A program made the translations under genes and the position numbers. A DNA stretch of 64,000 nucleotides, from contig CP141148.1 of NCBI GenBank assembly GCA_035235625.1, positions 10,659,001-10,723,000 of the forward strand, written 5' to 3'. The notes below the pieces were generated by a model. The model had not been told where the DNA came from and ran no database searches. It worked only from the letters and a program-made list of their open reading frames with translations. Origin of the DNA: Saururus chinensis (Eukaryota > Streptophyta > Magnoliopsida > Piperales > Saururaceae). Below, in pieces: positions 46,136-58,423 of the stretch (the stretch's first letter is position 1; each line of letters begins with the position of its first letter).

Positions 46136-46545
46136 GTAATATCCAAGAATTTTCTAATTTTCTAATAGTGGACATGGGAAAACTTTAAGGAGTTTGATCC
46201 TCTAACCTTATTAATGGAATAACTTCCTAAATAGGTGACATTTAGGGCCTTAAGAATACGCGAATCAGAATTGGATGAGGGAGATATGGCCATTTGAATT
46301 AAACTTAAATTTGGGTTGTTTACTTAGTTCTACAGCCCTAGTTAACTAAAGTGATGAGAATTGGGTTTGGGAAGCATTTTTGGGCTGCCTAATGGAGATT
46401 TATTTGGCCCAAAGTCCTTGTAGGATTAAGTACTCAATTGTCATTAACTATAAATATCCCATAGGGCTTTTTTGGTAGAGCTTTTGGAGCTTTTAGGGGG
46501 TGACTGAGATTCTATGTTGGCACGTTCTCTAGCTTCTCTCAAGAT
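46136..46545 (+). mobile_element. LTR-like direct repeat, left copy
   Basis: Starts TGTAATATCCAAGAATTTTC. Shared with 48938-49450 in order: GGACA..GGAAA..TTAAGGA.TTT, AATAACTTCCTAAATAGGT, ATACGCGAATCA, TTGGGTTGTTTACTTAGTT, TTTTGGGCTGCC.AATGGAG, CCTTTTGGAGCTT..AGGGGGTG, CTCTAG.TTCTCTCAAG.TGA. Identity ~75-80% with gaps in both copies. Confidence 0.7.
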
Positions 46546-48937
46546 GAGTCAAAAATTGATTATTCTTCACAATTTCTATAATTTGTTTTAAAGTAAAGAA
46601 GAATAATAGAAGTTGGAACATCACCATTAGTTGGAGATAATGGGGGGTGAGATAATAAAAAAAATTAGAGAATGTTAGCACTGATAGTACTATTAGTTCA
46701 TTAATTTTCATTGTATGCATTTGTGGTTCTTTGTTTGATTTTGGTGTTATCAAATGGTATTGGTGATCAAGGTTAGGATTGAATAATCTGTCAATAAGTA
46801 GGAATTAAGTTGGCTTTGGTCTTTTATATTAATTGATCATTCTGATTGTTGAAGTTGCTTATATATTTGTTATATGTTGAGAATTAGGTTAGTTATGATG
46901 TTTGATATTGCATGATTGCTTGGGATTGCTGAAGTTGCTTGTATGGCCATTGTATATTGGGAAAGTCCCAAAGTTATGGAAATGAGTGGGCAATTGTTTT
47001 GAGGATGAATGACTAACTGCTCTTACCATTACCATTGGTATCTTGCCACCAATTTATATGTTGAATGTTGATAATGGCATGTTAAATGTTTAATTCTAAA
47101 TATTTACAAAGTTTTCAAACTACAATATGTATAGCAGTCAAGAAGAAGAGTGATTAATGGAGTACTACACTCGTCATGCTCATTCCACTACTATGACACA
47201 TCTTAGGGCATTTTATAAGAAAGAGTTTAGAAAATTTTTCAGTTATGGTCTCATTAGACCATGACTGAGAAGTAGTTTTCTAAAATGAATTTTTCTACAG
47301 GGCTCTTGAGAGGATCTTATGTGGAATGAGATGAGTCAATGTTGGCCACATCAATTCCCTTATTCTACTTAGAGTATACACAAGTCTCAATGTTTTCTAA
47401 GGTATTTAAAGAGTATTGCCAAAATTTCTAAAAAAAATAAAAGATTTTAAATTATTAGAGTTGAGGACTAGAACATAATAGACTTAGTAAACTTCAACAA
47501 TGATATTGAAACTAAGACATCAAACCAGACACAATTCATAAAGATGAAAATTTTATTAAAATTTGAGAAAATTATGATAGTTCTTTATAAACCTAATAAA
47601 TACCCTTACCAAGTTTCAATTCAAACAAAAATTAACACAATGGTAAAAAATTACAAGTTACCCTTAATAGTGAATTTTAACTTGCCTATTGGACTAGTTA
47701 CGGTTAGGGGAAATACTGAAAATAAAAATTTACCAATTTTACTATAGTGTTATGACTTTCTTAAGAATGTATATTCAAATTTTCAAACCTAATGGAGCTG
47801 TTGATAAATCATGAAAATTCTGAAATACCCTTAGATTTGGACCTATTTAGTTATATTTATAATTTTGAATCAAGGCCTAAATGAATAACAAAGGATACTG
47901 GCTAATTATGAATATACTTAGAAATCCTTCACTCTAATATGTATGCTTGGATGAATCACTACGAGGCTTCATGAATATAAATTGATTAAAATACCCTTAA
48001 TGAGACATTAGGGTTACGTGTATTGAATTCATTATCTATAGATGTGTCATAAACTCTTACTATGTAATAATATGAACTAATGAGTGTAGAAGTAAACCTA
48101 AGCTAACTAAGATCATTCTAAGATTAAATAAATACATGGTTAGGGCTCGGTTGTATGTGATCTTTAGAGATTAATATTAATCCTTAGTAATTGTTATAAT
48201 AAAGATATTTATAATTTGGATCTTGCATTTGTGTTGAAATGAGATGTTTAGCACTAAACCTGCATGAATATATATTTAAAAATCATGCTCACATTACGTA
48301 GTTGACAATAATTCATGTGTTACATATATGGGAATATGTTTGATAATTATTGTACCAAGGGTGTTCCATGTTTCATAGGACTCATGTTTAGGATTATATG
48401 GTTTATGTTATACATGTCCATTATGATGACTATATGTATTTGATGATGAACTGGTAGCTCAGGTATTCCTCTAACTGCAAGTCTGAGGTCATTAGAAGAT
48501 TATGATCTAGATACAGTTGAGGTTTTAGGTAGACTCTAAACATTTGATGAACCCCTAGGTAAGCATGTCAGAAGGGCGGTGGAATAACCAAGGAGAAACC
48601 ATTACACTTATGGTATGGGACACAATGTAACAATGGGTAAATCTAAGGTTTGTTGCGCTCGTGCATAGTAAAAATTGTTTATGTGACATTGCGAAATACT
48701 TATGGTATGGGACATGAGTACTAGTGTCGACACAAAGGCATTTTTATGTGCACACCCAAAGATATGCTATTTAGTGATATTATTTAAAGTGAGTGCTCAG
48801 TGGAAGCTAATGTTCAAGTGGGATTAGTGTGAAAACCCTAGAGAGGGTAGAAGGAGTTCTTGATAGATGGCCAAGCTTATCAAATGTTAGTTGTGGCGAA
48901 TTGCGAGGATGCAATTCTTTTTAGGAGGGGAAGAATG
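46546..48937 (+). other. Interior between the LTR-like repeats
   Basis: AT-rich, without readable gag or pol. Just before the right copy the sequence GGAGGGGAAGAATG (48922-48936) looks like a polypurine tract, consistent with a 3' LTR starting at 48938. TATGGTATGGGACA is repeated at ~48610 and ~48690. Either a deleted LTR element or part of a long LTR. Confidence 0.4.
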
Positions 48938-49450
48938 TATTATTTAGGAATTTCCTAATTTTTAAATAATGGACACATGGAAATTTAAGGAATTTAACCC
49001 TTTGACATTCTTAGTTTAATAACTTCCTAAATAGGTAAAATATAGGACTAAGACGAATATGTTTAGAAAATATATGGAAAGAGCTTACAAGATGGGTATA
49101 AAAATACGCGAATCAAAGTTTGGGTGAGGGGGGTATAGTCATTTGAAGTCATACTTGTAGAGCTAGACCTTTTTACCCTAATCAGACTTAGATTTGGGTC
49201 GTTTACTTAGTTTTGCAAGCCTGGTTAACTATAATGACAGGAATTGTGTTTGAGAGGCCATTTTGGGCTGCCCAATGGAGTTTTAGTTTGCCAAAAGTCC
49301 TTAAGGGTTTAAGTACCCGAATCCACATTACCACATTACCTATAATAGGGGTTTTTGGATAAGCCTTTTGGAGCTTCTAGGGGGTGGCGAAGTTTCCATG
49401 TTGTCATATGCTCTAGTTTCTCTCAAGGTGAGTCAAATTTTGATTCTTCT
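48938..49450 (+). mobile_element. LTR-like direct repeat, right copy
   Basis: Starts TGTATTATTTAGGAATTTCC after a polypurine-like tract. Homologous to 46136-46545, with an extra ~100 bases (around 49050-49110 and 49160-49190). Its right end was not found. Confidence 0.65.
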
Positions 49451-50855
49451 TCATAGTTTCTCAGGCTTTGATTAAAATCAATGTCTTAATTACATGATCT
49501 TAATCTACATGCTTTCTTCTATTGAAATCTCTAAAATTCCCTTATTTCTATTCAATTTGTAAAACACTAGATCTTTGCTGTTGATTCAATACCTTATAAT
49601 TTATGCCCATAATTCATTAGACACAAGGAAGTACATGAAATTGTTTTGTTAATTATAGTTTTGAGTAGTAAAAATCATAGTTTATGGTCAAGGCTAATGA
49701 AAAACTTAAATTTTGGATTAGGAATTTTTTTATCTAAGAGGAATTGCACTAATTCTTTGCAGCAAGGGCTTTTTGTTTTGATAGTGATTTATTACATTAA
49801 CATCATGTTTAGTGTACTTAATCATATTTATTTATAATTAATAATTATATAACTTGATTCTTCCACCTAATTGAGTGATATTGTTTTTACATTTGCATGA
49901 GTTTGATAGGGTTTTTTATAATTAAAATTTTAAATTTAATTATCTAAAAATTTATGATAATTTAATGATTAACTGTAATAATTTTTAATTAAAAAAATCA
50001 TTAGCACCATGTGCTCTAGTATTTATTACTCATTCTATTACTCCATAATCGATCAACAAGAAGAAACACACACACGAAGTTCCTCTCAAAATCAAATCAA
50101 AAAAAGAAAAAGAAGTTTATCTCAAAAGTAGGGTTGGTCGTGGACGTCCATTGTCCGATGTCAGGGCTATATTCGAGGTGTTTGTGGCTATTTGTTCGAG
50201 GTCCGGTTAACTTTAAAGGTAATTTATATTTCTACATAAAATGACATTCTCTTAAGCATCATTTTCTTGTACTGAAGTTCTTAATAATTTAAATACAATC
50301 TCATTAATGTTATACTTAGGTTCTTCGTTAAAGTTAATTGCTTTATACTCCTATATCCTAGAACAATAACTCCTTTTAGGGGTATATGTAAGGAAAGTTC
50401 ATTGATAATATTACTAAAAAAAAAAGATAGCTTGTATAAATCTAAATTATTATTATATACTAAGTTATTTAATCTAAAGATATCTACCTCAGCTCCCCTA
50501 CTTAGTCATAGTCATTTTTGCCTCTCTTATTCTCTCCAACCAATGGCGGAACTACATTATGACACTTTTTGGAACTTCTATTATACAATTATTGGATATA
50601 TCTCGGAATAGGCAATAGAAAAAAAGGTTGGGTGCATAGTGTGCCCCCCCCCCCCCCATTTCAACTCTGGTTCTACCACTGTCTCTAAACTACCTTAACT
50701 CTTATCCACTTACCTAAGAGGCAATGTCCATGGATAATGGTATGTCTGCCAAATAAGAGGCTTTGTCTACAAACAAAATATTAATGAACAAATTATTAAT
50801 ACACACAGACACAAATACACATAAGCCTTATCTACTAACTATTTGGCCAAAGGAC
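49451..50855. other. AT-rich intergenic DNA, no gene recognised
   Basis: Contains a C14 homopolymer at 50644-50657 preceded by AAAAAAAGGTTGGGTGCATAG. Small chance frames only. Confidence 0.4.
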
Positions 50856-52182
50856 TAGGGCTGCAAATGGGCCAGGCCCGAACGGGTTGGGGCAAGCCCA
50901 GGCCCAGCCCATAAAAAAAATCAAAACTTGGCCCAAAGCCCATAACTAAGTTCAAAATTTCAGCTTAGTCCAAAATTTCAATGGGCTCGGGCCGGGCCAT
51001 GGGCTTTCGGGCCAAAATAGACGTGATATAAATTTTTTCATACAGATGATAAATCTATGTCTTGAGCTATAATTCCTATCAATATACAATTTTTACTCTT
51101 GATTACAAAGATCTATTAAGGATTACAAGGAGCTATAATTCGGTATAGAACAAATTAGGTGATAGAATGAACTAAATAACTGAACAAATTATATAACAAA
51201 ACAAATACAGGAACCAATAGAGAAACTAACAAAACAAAGATGCAAACTAACATAGGCAAAGAGAATAAATTCAGTACAGATCAAATTACGTGATAGAACT
51301 AATTAATAGAACAAATTAGATAACAAACAAAGACAAGAACCAATACAGTAATTAACAGAACAAAGATACGAACTAACATAGGCAAAGAGAACAAATTCAG
51401 TAACAAAACAAACTAGATGATAGAACGAATTAAATAACAAAACAAATGAGATGATAGAACTAAAAGCAACAAATTTGAGAAGAGAACTGGAGCACTGGCG
51501 AAATGGAAAGTGGTGGTCTTCTGTCGGTCCCATGAAGAGAACCAGAGCAGCTGAAGTGGAGGTCTTTCGTCGATCCCATGAAGAGAACCACAGGTCCAGA
51601 GCAGCCAAAATGGAGAGGAATCAGCTGACAAAATGGAAAGTGGAGATCTTTCATCGGTCCCACGAAGAGAACCAGAGGTCTAGAGCAGCCAAAATGGAGA
51701 TTAGAGGCTAGGCGAAATGGAAAGCTGGGGTCTTCCGTCAGTCTCACGAAGAGAACCAGATGTCCAGAGCAGCCGAAATAGAGATGAAAGAGCAGGCGAA
51801 ATGGAAAGTGGAGCTCCCACAAAGAGAGCCACAGGTCCAAAGCAGGCGAAATGGAAAGTGGAGCTCCCACAAAGAGAGCCACAGGTCCAAAGCAGCCAAA
51901 ATGGAGAGCAATAGGCAAAATAGAAAGTGGCGAATGAAGCAGGAGAATGCATATTGCAAAGCGGCGGTAAATTAGGGCTTCAGAACACCAGAAGAAGCAG
52001 GAGACGATGACTCGGGCTGCAAACCTAAATGTAAATTTTATCTGATGCCAAATTGCCAATACCTGCAGGACCATACGATTAATAAAGGTAATTTCAAATT
52101 TAACTTAATTTATTAACTAAATTCTAAAGTAAAGTACAAAATTTCAAATCGGGTCGGGCTTGCCATGTTTCTTGCAGCCCTG
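50856..52182. mobile_element. hAT-like non-autonomous element (1327 bp)
   Basis: Ends TAGGGCTGCAAATGGGCC and, inverted, CAGGGCTGCAAGAAACATGG, with subterminal GGGC/GCCC and CGGGC/GCCCG words. Flanking octamers CAAAGGAC (50848-50855) and CAAAGCCC (52183-52190) agree at 6 of 8 bases, the target length of hAT transposons. There is no transposase. The interior has a tandem array (51490-51960). The 204-codon minus frame through the array has no domain and is a by-product. Confidence 0.7.
51490..51960. repeat. Irregular tandem array (50-85-base units)
   Basis: Repeats of GCGAAATGGAAAGTGGAG.TC followed by CCCACGAAGAGA(A/G)CCA.AGGTCC and AGAGCAGCCAAAATGGAGA at ~51498, 51627, 51712, 51796, 51846 and 51915. 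The last two full units are almost identical (50 bases). Confidence 0.8.
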
Positions 52183-52190
52183 CAAAGCCC

Positions 52191-52909
52191 CGAAGGTAAT
52201 TCAGACAGACGAAGTAACAAACGGTTAATAAAGGCATAGCAGACGCTGGCTTGGAAAGAGATAAAGAAGAAAAATCACCCGTCTATCATGATAAGCAGCG
52301 CAGAGCGGGCTGCCAGTGTCCAACCCATGCATCTCTCGAACCAACTGCCAAGCCATCTTGAACTTCCTGTGCTTGTCCCATGTCCACACCACCAAATTCC
52401 AACTCTTCTTCGTACTCGACTCTCACTTGAGGCCCATCTAAAAGTCAAAAAAGCCGTTTTCCACTCATTCCGAAGTTTCCACATCCCAGCAGAAACTACT
52501 GTCGTGCATCCAACGAGGAAAAGTCTTTCCTCTGACAGAGCAATTGAAGAAACTGGTGAAGGAGAAGCTGTTTCTCTTGCTGGTCTGAGCCTAATCCGGC
52601 GACATGGAATTCGTCTGCCTCAAGAGTCGTTGCTTTGGAGGTAATGGTAGCCGGGAGATGATTAAATAAGCCGGTGCAGCAGAAGCAGTGCAAGAGCAAA
52701 TGTTTGTTTGAACAGAAGGGGAACAACGAGCGGGGCAGTCTTTCCGATCTTCGTGGCCAAGATGAAGAAGAATGCCATTAATCGATGATGGCAGCCATCT
52801 CCATGGAAATGTCTGCAACCTACAAGAGGAACTTTCTACTCGCATGCTCCTGAAGCACAGGGCCCAGCCCAGTGGTAAAGGATGTTTCAACGGAGGTTAG
52901 GATCACACC
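52191..52909. other. GC-balanced segment, possible gene fragment, unassigned
   Basis: Codon-like composition on the plus strand (118 codons at 52288-52644), with HLELPVLVPCPHHQIPTLL and EETGEGEAVSLAGLSLIRRH. I recognise no domain. It may be the leader or first exon of a decayed host gene in which the copia element landed (target GTTAG at 52910). No neighbour supports a function. Confidence 0.25.
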
Positions 52910-52914
52910 GTTAG

Positions 52915-53171
52915 TGTTGGAGAAGATGAGTACGAAAGTAAAAGAAACGTAAAGTATAAAGTTTTTAATGGAACAGATGAAAGGGGTTTTTGGTGTGAAG
53001 ATGGATAACCAGAGAAAAAAGAAAGGCTGTGTTTTTTTTATTATAGCAACGGCGGCTTAAGGCTCTTCATATGGCAAAAACCGTAATTAAGATGTTATTA
53101 CATAAACAAACCACCAAAATAGGTTAAAAAAATTACAAAGTAGTCGTTGGACTTTTGACTCATTTTTAATA
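52915..53171 (-). repeat. Copia 3' LTR
   Basis: 257 bp; shares GTTTTT.TAATGGAA, GGGGTTTTTGGTG, GAAGATGGATAAC, TAGCAA.(G)CGGCTT and ATTACATAAA with the 5' LTR. Its inner end reads TTTTTAATA, one change from the expected TTTTAACA. Confidence 0.88.
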
Positions 53172-55425
53172 CCTCTTTCTAATTTGTAAATTTTATAAAA
53201 TTTTTAAAATATATAAACTTCTCAATTATTATTATTTTGGTGGATACATTAGTTAATTGATCATTAGTCTTAATAAACTTCAACTTAATATCACTTTTTT
53301 TTACTAGTTCTCTTATATAATATAATGATGTCTCAACTTAATATATTTTGTCTTTCCACAAAAGATTAGGTTTTTAATTATTGCAATGTCCGATATGTTG
53401 TCACGAAAATTTGTTCTTCGATATACTTACTTGACACTTGAGATCTTTAATAATTCTCCCTAGTTAAATCGTCTCACATGATGTCTTAGAAGATGAAATG
53501 TACTCGGCTTCGGTAAAGAAGAAAGCAGCAGTGTCTTACTTTTTTAATGACTATGATATTACTTTATTTCCCAATATGAAGATATAACTAGAAGTGTTTC
53601 TTCTATTATCAATGTTACTAGCCCAATCACTATTGAAATAACCACTTAATTCATTTTTTCCTCATTTACATTTCAGCCTAAAATTCTTTTGTCCTTTCAC
53701 ATACGTCAAAATTTTCTTTGTCATCTCAAAATGAGTTTTACTTAGTTTGCTCATATTTCTAGCAACAATGCTTACACTATGCATAATATAGGGTCTTGTA
53801 TTTATTAATTAGATCAACGAACCAACAAGACTTCTATTAGATGATCTATTCATCAATTTGCATCTAGCATCTTTTAACAACTTCTTATTCATAGCCATAG
53901 GAGTAATCATTTCTTTGCAATCAGTCAAATTAAATTTTTTCAACAAATCATCAATATACTTTTCTTAAGATAAGAATATTTCACCATCTTTTCGTTTTAC
54001 TTAAATTTTAAGAAAATATATCATGCGTCTTAAATCGGTTATTTCATTATTTTTTTCATAGTGTACTTGAATTCTTTTATCAGTAAACTGTTCTTTCCTT
54101 TCCTTTGACTTTGTATCCTTGTGGTTACTCAACATAGACCTCTTCTTCAAGCTCTCTATTTAAAATGGTTGATTTGACATAAAATTAAGACATTTGTAAT
54201 TCCAATTGAGCGGCAAGTACAATAACAATTCTTATAGTTTTCATTCTTACAATGGGAGTGTAGGTTTCATTGAAGTCAATGCCGAGTTGTTGTGAGTACC
54301 CTTTTCCAACTTGCCTTGCTTTGTGTTTTTGAATTGAGACATTTTCATGAAAGTTTATATTGCATACCCATTTCAAGCTGACTTTTTTGCCTTGAGGTTT
54401 ATTAACTAACTCTCATGTCTTGTTTTCCTCAATCATATTTATCTCGTTATCTATTGCTTCTATCAAAATTTCTTCTTTTGAAGCATCTTTAAATTTTGTT
54501 GAAACACAAGAAAAAAATGCAATATCACATTCATTATAAATTTCTTATAGTGAGCATGTCTTTCTTGGAGTTGATCACTATCAACATTATTTAGATTAAT
54601 TTGCCATATATTTGAATCTTGCCTTAAATCATAACGTGTAAGAGGAGTTTCATGCTCTTGTAATTGTGAACCACTTGATATTTGATGACTTGATAAAACC
54701 CCTTATTTTTAATCTTCTACATACATTTTTAAAGAATTACTATTTTATTCAAGCTTCACAAAACTTTCTTGTTGCCCGTCATGTAGTTATTGCAACCACT
54801 ATCCAAGTACCAAACATCATTTTTTTTTATTTTGTATTAATGTAAGAGTAGAATAAATGACTTTGTTTATCTTCATCTTTTTCGGTGAAATATGCTTACT
54901 TCTTGTTTTGAAATTTGCAATCCTTTGGAGCATGAGTGTGGTGCTTGCATCTCTTGCATTTAAAATAACAATCATTAGCAATATAGTTTATTTCCTTACA
55001 AATGAAACAACCATTATTTTGTTTCTCCTATTTACCTCTTCCATTTGCATTCTCTTTTCCATAGCCTCTTCCATTTTCTCGATTTTCTTTTCTTCTATCT
55101 TGAAATAAATTATTTTAAAATTTTTTATTTCTTCCATTTTTTTTTCTCCTTGAAGTTAACTTAGATTGAAAAGCGTACTTTATGGAGGAATGAGTAAACT
55201 TTTTATTCTTACTTTGTGAGTTTCAAGAGAACTCATAAACTCATGAATGCTCAATTTTGATAAATCTCCTACCTTTTCAATAGTTGCCACAATATGCTCG
55301 AATTTGGCCAGCATGCTTTATAAAACGTTTTGCACAATCTTCTTATCTAGATTAATATCTTTATAACTTCTAATTTGATTAACAATGATAGAAACTCTAT
55401 AGTTAAAATATTGAACATTCTGACT
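53172..55425 (-). pseudogene. Copia gag-pol relic (RNase H, RT, protease, zinc knuckle)
   Basis: Read on the minus strand from right to left: gag C-terminus (NYRVSIIVNQIRSYKDINLD, KLSIHEFMSSLE), zinc knuckle CKRCKHHTHAPKDC (~54920-54960), protease-region WYLDSGCNNYMTGNK (~54775-54815, Asp-Ser-Gly present), reverse transcriptase WVCNINFHENVSIQKHKARQ ... GIDFNETYTPIVR.KTIRIVI (54376-54190), and RNase H tail IKLKFIKTNDQLTD.STK (~53240-53300). The integrase, normally ~400 codons between protease and RT, is missing from the short gap at ~54400-54770. There are several stops. The order and KARQVGKGYSQ motif are those of Ty1/copia. Confidence 0.88.
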
Positions 55426-55974
55426 AAGGGTGCTAACGAGCCGAGTCAAACCAAGTTTTTAGATTTTTTGACTCGAGCTCGATTTTTGAAAGCTCGGTTC
55501 GAGCTCGATCGAACAGCTCGATTCCTGGCTCGAGCTCAGTTCGGCTAAAAACTCGAAACTCAACTCGAGCTCGAAAACATATTATAGCAACTCGAACTTG
55601 TGTTCGAATTGAGCTTGAATCCCATTTACAACCAAAATTATTTTTTTCTATAAAAATCTATATTAATTTAGAGAATCACACCAACATTACAAAAATAAAA
55701 AAAATTATAATAAACATAATTTTATTGTATTAAAGTTGTAAATATTATTTCAAAATACATGGTTAAGATAAGAGTCAATAAATACCCAACAAAAAAAATT
55801 TATTTGTCACCAAAAATTTAACTAATGTTATTCAAATATCCATATAATAAATATAATTATACAAGAGTCTCATTAATATCAGCCCGGGCTCACGCACGCC
55901 GACATGCGCCGGGGCTGATTGGGCCGACGGATTTACATCCAACGGCCCATCAAACTCACAGGTTTCAATAATAT

Positions 55975-57110
55975 TAACTTTTCCCATTATATAAATAATA
56001 TTAAAAATAATAATTACCAAAATAACATAAAGGGAAAAATATTTACTAATATGGTGTTTCTTTTCACGAGCGCCTCTGTGACTTTTGTTTAATTTATTTT
56101 TTAATTTCATTCTTAAAAAGAAAAAATTCAATATAATGTACTAATTTGTTATTTAAAGGACGAAATCAATATAATTTCCTACTTTTAAAGGATGAAATCA
56201 ATGCAATGTACTAATTTTGTCATTTAGAAGGATAAAATCAATAATGAAATAATTTTGTCCTCTCTTCTCTCTACTATATCTTCATTCTCTCTCTCTCCTC
56301 TTTCTCTTCACTCTCTCTATTCACACACTCTCTCTCCTCTCTGTATTCGCTCTCTCTTCTCTCTCTATTCATTCTCTCTTTCTTTCGGCTATCTCTCTCT
56401 CTCCTCTTTCTCTCTCTTCACACACTCTCTATTCACTCTCTCCTTTCTATATTTTTATTCAATCTCTCTCATCTCTCTTTTGGCTATCTCTCTTATTCTC
56501 TCTCTTCACTTTCTCTCTACACTTTCTCTTTTCTCTATCCTCTCTTCTTTCTCTTTCTCTCTCACTATCTCTCTCTCATATGCGTGACGTGAGCCCTAAC
56601 TCTAAGAAGTAGGGAGAAAGTAAAGAAATTTAATTTAATTTTTTCTTATTTATATATTATATATTAAAATATTAAATTTAAAATAAAATATAATGTATTT
56701 GTGAATGACAAAAATAATTTTTTTAAAAAATTTTCATGATTTTGTTTTTTAGAAGAGAGGAGAGAGAAAATAGAAAGAGGAGAGAGAGAAGAGAGATAAC
56801 AGAAAGAGATAGGAGAGAGAGAATATAGAGAGGAGAGAAAGAGTGAATGGAGAGTGGAGCGAGAGAGGAAAGAGAAAAGAGAAAAAAATCAATTCATTAT
56901 TGATTTCATCATTTGGAAGAACAAAGTTAGTACATTGTATTAATTTAAGTATACTTATTTCATATTTCTAAAGAATAAAATTATAAAAAATATTAAAAAA
57001 GACCATGCAGGTGTCAGCGCCTAGTTAGTGAAAAGGAACATCATATTGGTAAATATTTTTCTCTTTCCGTTATTTTGATAGTTATATAAAATTTCTCATA
57101 TAATAAGTCA
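55975..57110. mobile_element. Foldback/MULE-type element with terminal inverted repeats
   Basis: Left TIR (55990-56080) and right TIR (57015-57095) pair: GCGCTCGTGAAAAGAAACAC (left, inverted) against GCGCCTAGTTAGTGAAAAGG, both followed outward by ATATT.GTAAATATTTTTC, then TTATTTTG. The ends match those of MULE copy 1 (6740-6830, 11370-11470). Inside each end lie AAAGGACGAAATCAAT-type motifs. The centre pairs a CT-rich arm (56255-56590) with a GA-rich arm (56750-56890). No coding capacity: the 110-codon frame at 56255 is CT repeat. Outer borders are approximate. Confidence 0.75.
56255..56890. repeat. CT-rich and GA-rich arms able to pair
   Basis: A ~330-base TCTCTC-rich stretch followed by a ~140-base GAGAGA-rich stretch on the same strand, separated by AT-rich DNA. 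Together they can form a long imperfect hairpin. Confidence 0.8.
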
Positions 57111-57975
57111 CAAAAGATTGAACTAGTCACCAAAGTTATGACAACTCTTATTCACATATTTCATATCTAATTATTCTAGTGACTACAAAAAAATTCATAA
57201 TAAGATAATTATTTGAACTTCAGCAATAACATATTTCATGATGTGTGGATTGCTTGTAAAAGAAAAATCATTATAATTAGAATTAAATAGTAAAATCTAG
57301 ACTTGGTTCACGGGATATATTTATAGGAAAAATCTAGATATAGTTCATTAAATCTCTAATTTTAAACTAATATAATTGGTTGAATTAAGAATATTTATTT
57401 GCAAGTAGAATAACATATTTATATTTGTTAGGATTAGAATGATTAAAGGTAGTATTTAAAATTTAAATAATATTATATAGATGAATAAGGGTAGAATAGA
57501 AATAAAATAATTTATCATACCTACATTCTCAATTTTATTAGTAGTAGGATTTATATTTATTTAAAATATAATAGTTTAATATAGGTATTATATATCATAT
57601 TATATAATATATCATATACCATATATTAATGTATATATAGGATATATATTTTATAAATTAATATAAAATATTATGGGTACATGAAAGGTAAAAGTTAAAA
57701 AATTTATATAATATGGGTATAATAATTAAAAAGTAATATATAACAAATCGAGTCAAGTTCGAGCTGGGCTTCGAGTCGATTTTGAGTCGAACCGTTCAAG
57801 TTGCGGGTCGAGTCAATTCGAGCTGGCCCATGTTCGAGATCGGCTCGTTTGATTTCGAGTTCGAACTGAGCTCGAGTCGAGCTCACTTCGAGCCGAGCCA
57901 GATTCAAGTCGAACCAAGCCGAGCTAGTTCAGCTCGACGAGCTGGCTCGGCTTGTTAGCAGTCTTAATTCTGACT

Positions 57976-58407
57976 ATCTTTCATTGCCAAATTATCAAAA
58001 CCCCTTTATAAAGTTTGAAGCTCAATAGCAATTACCTTTTCAGTCCCTCTAAATTCATTCTTCAAAATTTTTCATGCTTCGTTGGACCTTGTGGAAGTCA
58101 TGATTCTTGAAAAAATTTCTTTGCTTACCACTTATTGTATGTAAAATAGGGCTTTTGCATCTTGCTTCTTTTTTTTTTATGTCTTCTTCTTCTCTTTATC
58201 CTAAATGGTTAGGGATTCTCTATTTTGTAATTCTTTGTAGTCTTCTTTAACATACTCCCGTAGATGTTTAGATATGAAGAGTCCTAATTTATACACATAA
58301 AAAATCGTAACTTTATCTGTTGTATATCGGCAACAAAAGGTTTTCAAATAAAGAACTTGAACATGAGGTCACGGTAATTTTAAGAAGCCCAATGAACTTG
58401 ATATTTG
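57976..58407 (-). pseudogene. Copia gag relic, 5' part
   Basis: Minus strand, next to the primer-binding site: KALFYIQ.VVSKEIFSRIM, STRSNEA.KILKNEFRGTEKV, IAIELQTL.RGFDNLAMKD. This is the UBN2-type gag of plant copia elements. It continues in 53172-55425 after the hAT insertion. Stops interrupt it. Confidence 0.85.
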
Positions 58408-58423
58408 CCTCTGCTACCAAACT

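Larger units (their letters stand above)
55426..57967. mobile_element. hAT-like element (2542 bp) inside copia gag
   Basis: Ends AAGGGTGCTAACGAGCCGAG and, inverted, TTAAGACTGCTAACAAGCCG, with an exact 8-bp target duplication TTCTGACT (55418-55425 and 57968-57975). Subterminal DNA on both sides is dense in GAGCTCG/CGAGCTC words (55440-55620 and 57740-57955). It carries no transposase. The copia gag frame (NLAMKDSQN .. YFNYRVS) continues across it, which fixes the insertion point. Confidence 0.93.

Noticed and set aside
51460..52074. 204-codon minus frame with FPFR..GPVALFV repeats
   Set aside because: It follows a DNA tandem array inside a hAT-like element, has no known domain, and its repeats reflect the array.
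56255..56587. 110-codon Ser/Leu/Phe-rich frame
   Set aside because: Pure CT-repeat translation in the foldback element.
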